Of a DNA stretch of 64,000 nt, positions 60,019 to 64,000 are shown piece after piece. The notes beneath the pieces were generated by a model. The model saw only the letters and a list, made by a program, of their open reading frames with translations, searched no databases and had not been told where the DNA came from. The stretch is taken from positions 69,215,117 to 69,279,116 of the forward strand of contig CM060963.1 of the NCBI GenBank assembly GCA_030765045.1, in the 5' to 3' direction. Position 1 is the first letter of the stretch; the number at the start of each line of letters is the position of its first letter. The translations under genes were made by a program, and so were the position numbers. Source of the DNA: Tenodera sinensis. Lineage: Eukaryota > Arthropoda > Insecta > Mantodea > Mantidae.

Positions 60019-60422
60019 GCTTTATAACAATAATTATTGCAGCACAGATAGAGAAGTATTCCGGTGAACTCTTACTATCAATGCAATACCTTATCTACCT
60101 ACCAAAAGTAATAAATAACGCATAACCGTTTCCTCCTAAGCTTTCTTAAGTAAGCGTTTAAGTTTCTACTATATTACTTTTATGTGTACAAGTCTATTAA
60201 CATGTGAAGGCAATGAAACAGAGATAGTTTTAAAACCTCGCGTCATAGGAGATGCTTGCAACTGTTACGTTGTGACAAACTGATTTGAAATCGATTGTAA
60301 AAATACTTGTATGTTTGCCTTAGTGAGAATTATGCTATATAGCTGGAATGACGGTTATGCTTTGGAATCGTTCCGACAATATAACAATAACGCGTGGTTG
60401 TCATTATTATTGAAATTATTAT

Positions 60423-60800
<378 letters not shown>

Positions 60801-60845
60801 AAATATAATTATTATTATTATATTATTATAATATATAATATATAT

Positions 60846-61393
<548 letters not shown>

Positions 61394-61396
61394 ACC

Positions 61397-61733
61397 ATAA
61401 CCCAAGACGCAACAGCCTTTCCGGGCTGAGGCCTACCGCACAGCCGCTGCTCCCCCACCTCTGCCCACTACAGGTGTCATGAGTGGGGTGCAGTGCTGGA
61501 GGTTGGTAAGTACGTGGTCAACACCCCGGTCCTTCCCGACTGGTAATGCGGTCTACGCAACTAAGGTCACTAGTTTTCAATCAAATAACTCCTCAATTGG
61601 TCCCTCAGGGACCTAACGAGTCTGAGTGCACGCCGGATCAGATCTCTCAGCGGGAGAAAATCCCCATGCCGGTACCAGGAATAGAACCCTGGTCTCTCGT
61701 TTGCTAACCAGCATCGTACTAAGGAGAGGACCC
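61397..61733 (-). repeat. tRNA-headed SINE (family SINE-3)
   Basis: The plus strand has GCTGAGGCCTACCGCACAGC, CCACCTCTGCCCACTACAGG, CTCCTCAATTGGTCCCTCAG and GGTACCAGGAATAGAACCC (degraded box B). Its 3' end faces the (ATT)n array. Confidence 0.88.
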
Positions 61734-61914
61734 GGTTATCATTTATCTTAGTTCTGGCTTGCTCGTTGCCATTCTTTGAATAGATAAACCTACAAAGTTC
61801 GATAAGTGGCTAGAGAAATTGTGAGCTAGAAAAATTGTGGTGTTGACGTAACTGAGGCTTACCTAATTCCCTAACAAATCAGCGTAGAGCTCCCATCTGT
61901 AACTCAGTCTAGAC

Positions 61915-62805
61915 CAGAGATATTCAACCTGGGTATGCGTACCGCTAGGGTTACCCGAAGGCTTCTTATGGGGTGCAACTCATTTAAAATATGCACATAA
62001 TGAATATAAATCTCCTGAATTAACACAAATAATGAAAACTAATAAAGCTTAAAATACACATATAACCAACATAACATGTTTCCTGAATGATCATAAATAA
62101 CGAAAAATATTTGTCAGAGATTTGAATTGCGGTCTTTCCTACAATCCATTTCTTTACTCTACTGTTAGTTAATATTGGTGATGGACTTTTGAAATAATCA
62201 AATTCTGCCTACAAAATCTCAAGTTACAGTTTTTAAAATACTTTCTAGAAATTCATAAAGGCAATGTTACACTAACATGGATTACAAATCCGTTTTGCAT
62301 CACCACTATTAACTCCTCTGATCTTTCCATATCATTTTTTAAAAAAAGTATTTTAAAAATGTCTGTTGACAGTTCACTTGTTTTCATGTGTTATGCCTTC
62401 TTCCCTTCCCCTCTACTTTTGTGTGAACAGGTTTTCTCTGCGCTGACAGCAATCAAAACGAAAGCTTGAATCGCTTTAATCCAGAATCACTATTGATACT
62501 TGCACTAACGAACTGTCAGCCAGGAATAGAGGAGCTGGTGTCCAGAAAACAAGCTCAGTCATTTCTTAAACATGTCAGAAACATAGACTAAGTCATGTAC
62601 TTTTTGTGTATGCGCTATCTGTAATGTAGTTCCTGTATTTATGTTACAGTTACATGCATAGCACAATCCTCCTCCTTGTAGTATTTAATAAATCCTAACA
62701 TCTTAAGCCTATTTTAGATATGGTTATATATAATTTGAATTAGTATAACTCTAGCACTAGGCCTAGGAGTACAATCTGGAATGGAAAGTTATATATTTGG
62801 GGGTA
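61915..62805 (+). pseudogene. hAT (Charlie/ZBED5-like) transposon remnant
   Basis: The left terminus CAGAGATATTCAACCTGGG, TACGCGT-like GTATGCGTACCGCTAGGG is hAT-type, and GGGGGTACGCGG near 62800 is a partial right counterpart. At 62422-62591 the plus strand reads CEQVFSALTAIKTK. After a frameshift it reads LNRFNPESLLILALTNCQPG, then IEELVSRKQAQSF. These are the C-terminal dimerisation-region blocks of hAT transposases. Most of the transposase is deleted. The right end is cut by an H1 copy. Confidence 0.75.
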
Positions 62806-62807
62806 CG

Positions 62808-63155
62808 CGGAGAAAAATCTAATGTGTTGTACTCACATGACTTTCTAACTATTCTTACAAACTCTTATTCCTATATCTTCTTCCTGTTAGTTGAGATAAA
62901 CATTTGCAGAAATTATCTTATTGCTTATTTCCTTGTAAGATCAAGGGAATATGGGAATACAGTAGGCTTTGAGCAACAGTCAAATCTTTTAAAGCTTTCA
63001 AATTCCGTTCTCTTTGCACTGTCAACATATAAAACAATAAAACGATGTTGCTTTTGACGAAAGTTTGTTTTCCGAAACTGACACAAATAACAAGCAATAT
63101 CTCCGAAATAGTTCACTCTACAAAAAAGATTATTTGAACATAAATTGTGTGTCTA
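62808..63155 (+). mobile_element. H1 element, 5' third
   Basis: AATCTAATGTGTTGTACTCA, TGACTTTCTAACTATTC, GGCTTTGAGCAACAGTCAAA and ATCTCCGAAATAGTTCAC, then truncated where the Penelope-like 3' region begins. Confidence 0.88.
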
Positions 63156-63159
63156 AAAT

Positions 63160-63337
63160 AAGAACAAATTAGAAACTAAAAACTTCACTTATCTTAGTAT
63201 GTTGATATCCTTTTTCTATTTTTCTGACCCAGGGGTTTCAAGCTATATCCAGCTCATTCTCAAAGTCATATAAACAAAATCGTTGCCAAGCTACAATCTT
63301 TTATTTTTGTGAAAAACAATTATTCATATTCAATTTT
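63160..63337 (-). other. Probable 3' UTR of the minus-strand Penelope-like copy
   Basis: AT-rich sequence between the stop codon of the GIY-YIG frame and the H1 fragment. No other feature was seen. Confidence 0.4.
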
Positions 63338-63765
63338 TTATTTACCAATCTCTGAAAACAAAAATTTAAAAATACAATCCATAGATGGCAATTCAAAGTT
63401 CATGACATGGTTCCTGTTTTTTAAAATAAAAATTTTTTCCCAAACCATTAAATCTATCGGATTACTTAACTGTTTTAATAATTTAACCTCTGAATTAATT
63501 TCATGATTAAATGACCAAAAATGATCTGCCACAGCTGATTTATCAGTTTGTTTATATTTAATATTTCTAAAATGTTCTTTTATTCTGGTTTCTAGATGAC
63601 GTTTAGTTTTACCAATATAAACTTTATCACAATCTGAACAGCTAAATTGATAAATGCCAGATTTTTTATAATTTGGTATTTTATCTTTTTTTGAAAAATT
63701 AAGTAAATTTTGTATATTAAATTTATTTTGAGGGACCAAATTTATTCCATATTCTTTAAAAATCC
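63338..63765 (-). CDS. Penelope-like retroelement, C-terminal GIY-YIG endonuclease (5' truncated copy)
   Basis: The continuous minus-strand frame runs from the junction near 63765 to the stop at 63338, about 142 codons. It contains KKSGIYQFSCSDCDKVYIGK, the GIY and YIG halves of the nuclease with the CxxC typical of Penelope-like elements. Then come a catalytic-type R (ETRIKEH), SAVADHFWSFNHE, WEKIFI and NFELPS. The reverse-transcriptase part is missing because the frame stops where an opposite-strand copy starts. The open frame suggests fairly recent insertion. It is part of a mobile element and not a host gene. Confidence 0.85.
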
Positions 63766-64000
63766 TTTAACTTTAACGAGAAAGAAATAAATTTTCTAAA
63801 CAAAGGTATGAAAACTTGTGTAAGTTTTTCAAAAAACATAGATGATTTTGTTGCAGATATTGAAATTGCCAGTCAAGATTTAAATGACATTAATAAATCT
63901 TTGATTAAAGTAAGATGCACTAAAATTTTGAAAGATATAAATAAAAATCATTCTAAAAGTAATTATAATAATCAGGTTATTAAATCATTGAAAGAAAAGG
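63760..64000 (+). CDS. Penelope-like retroelement, N-terminal part (runs off the window)
   Basis: The plus-strand frame opens at 63760 and is open to the edge, about 80 codons. It reads FNFNEKEINFLNKGMKTC, then SFSKNIDDFVADIEIASQDL. The pattern L-x-x-E-x-x-x-L-x-K-G-x-x-x-C/F-x-P/S is typical of the region ahead of the reverse transcriptase in Penelope-like proteins. No start codon was chosen, since the frame abuts the inverted copy. The catalytic RT and GIY-YIG parts would lie beyond 64000. Confidence 0.7.

Overview
The window is 64 kb of AT-rich, intron-bearing, repeat-crowded animal DNA. It looks like an invertebrate, most probably an insect or other arthropod with a large genome. The grounds are the repeat mix: several tRNA-headed SINE families, hAT, mariner and Helentron-like DNA elements, decayed non-LTR retrotransposons, Penelope-like elements with a GIY-YIG domain, and very long (ATT)n, (CT)n and (CA)n arrays. 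No feature fixes the species, and no bacterial-style gene or operon is present.

One convincing host gene was found, on the + strand from about 2.66 to 16.1 kb or beyond. A TATA box (2664-2670) precedes a 28-nt first coding exon (2811-2838). Four further exons follow (4041-4276, 9197-9301, 11753-11908, 15803-16126), all with good GT/AG borders and intron phases 1-0-0-0. The spliced frame is uninterrupted and encodes a 282-residue protein. It has a signal peptide, four cysteines, four N-glycosylation sequons, helix-rich segments that fit an up-up-down-down four-helix bundle, and a Ser-rich linker leading to a Lys/His/Arg tail. The five-exon, 1-0-0-0 layout with a tiny first coding exon is the classical layout of long-chain class I helical cytokines (growth hormone, erythropoietin, IL-6, G-CSF). 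I therefore read this gene as a secreted helical cytokine, perhaps a ligand of the Domeless/JAK-STAT type analogous to Drosophila Unpaired. This is the most interesting item in the window.

Its introns hold several MITEs. One is a 174-bp hAT MITE with a perfect 8-bp target duplication that ends 93 bp before exon 4. They also hold SINE pieces and copies of a ~0.9-kb dispersed family, called H1 here.

From 17 kb to the end no further host gene could be supported. H1 dominates, with about twenty full or partial copies. It has 12-bp subterminal inverted repeats, a 3' hairpin, a (CA)n/(GT)n or related microsatellite at one fixed internal site, and head-to-tail tandem copies at 39.9-42.5 kb. Together these resemble non-autonomous Helentron elements (DINE-1/HINE). 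Around them lie tRNA-derived SINEs (some with clear target duplications), remnants of two non-LTR retrotransposons (31.4-32.0 and 33.3-33.7 kb), a Myb/SANT-like fragment (46.7 kb), a mariner fragment (56.4-56.7 kb), an hAT fragment (61.9-62.8 kb), foldback elements (19.5 and 58.2-58.5 kb) and large trinucleotide arrays. At the right edge two Penelope-like coding segments meet in opposite orientation (63.34-64.0 kb).
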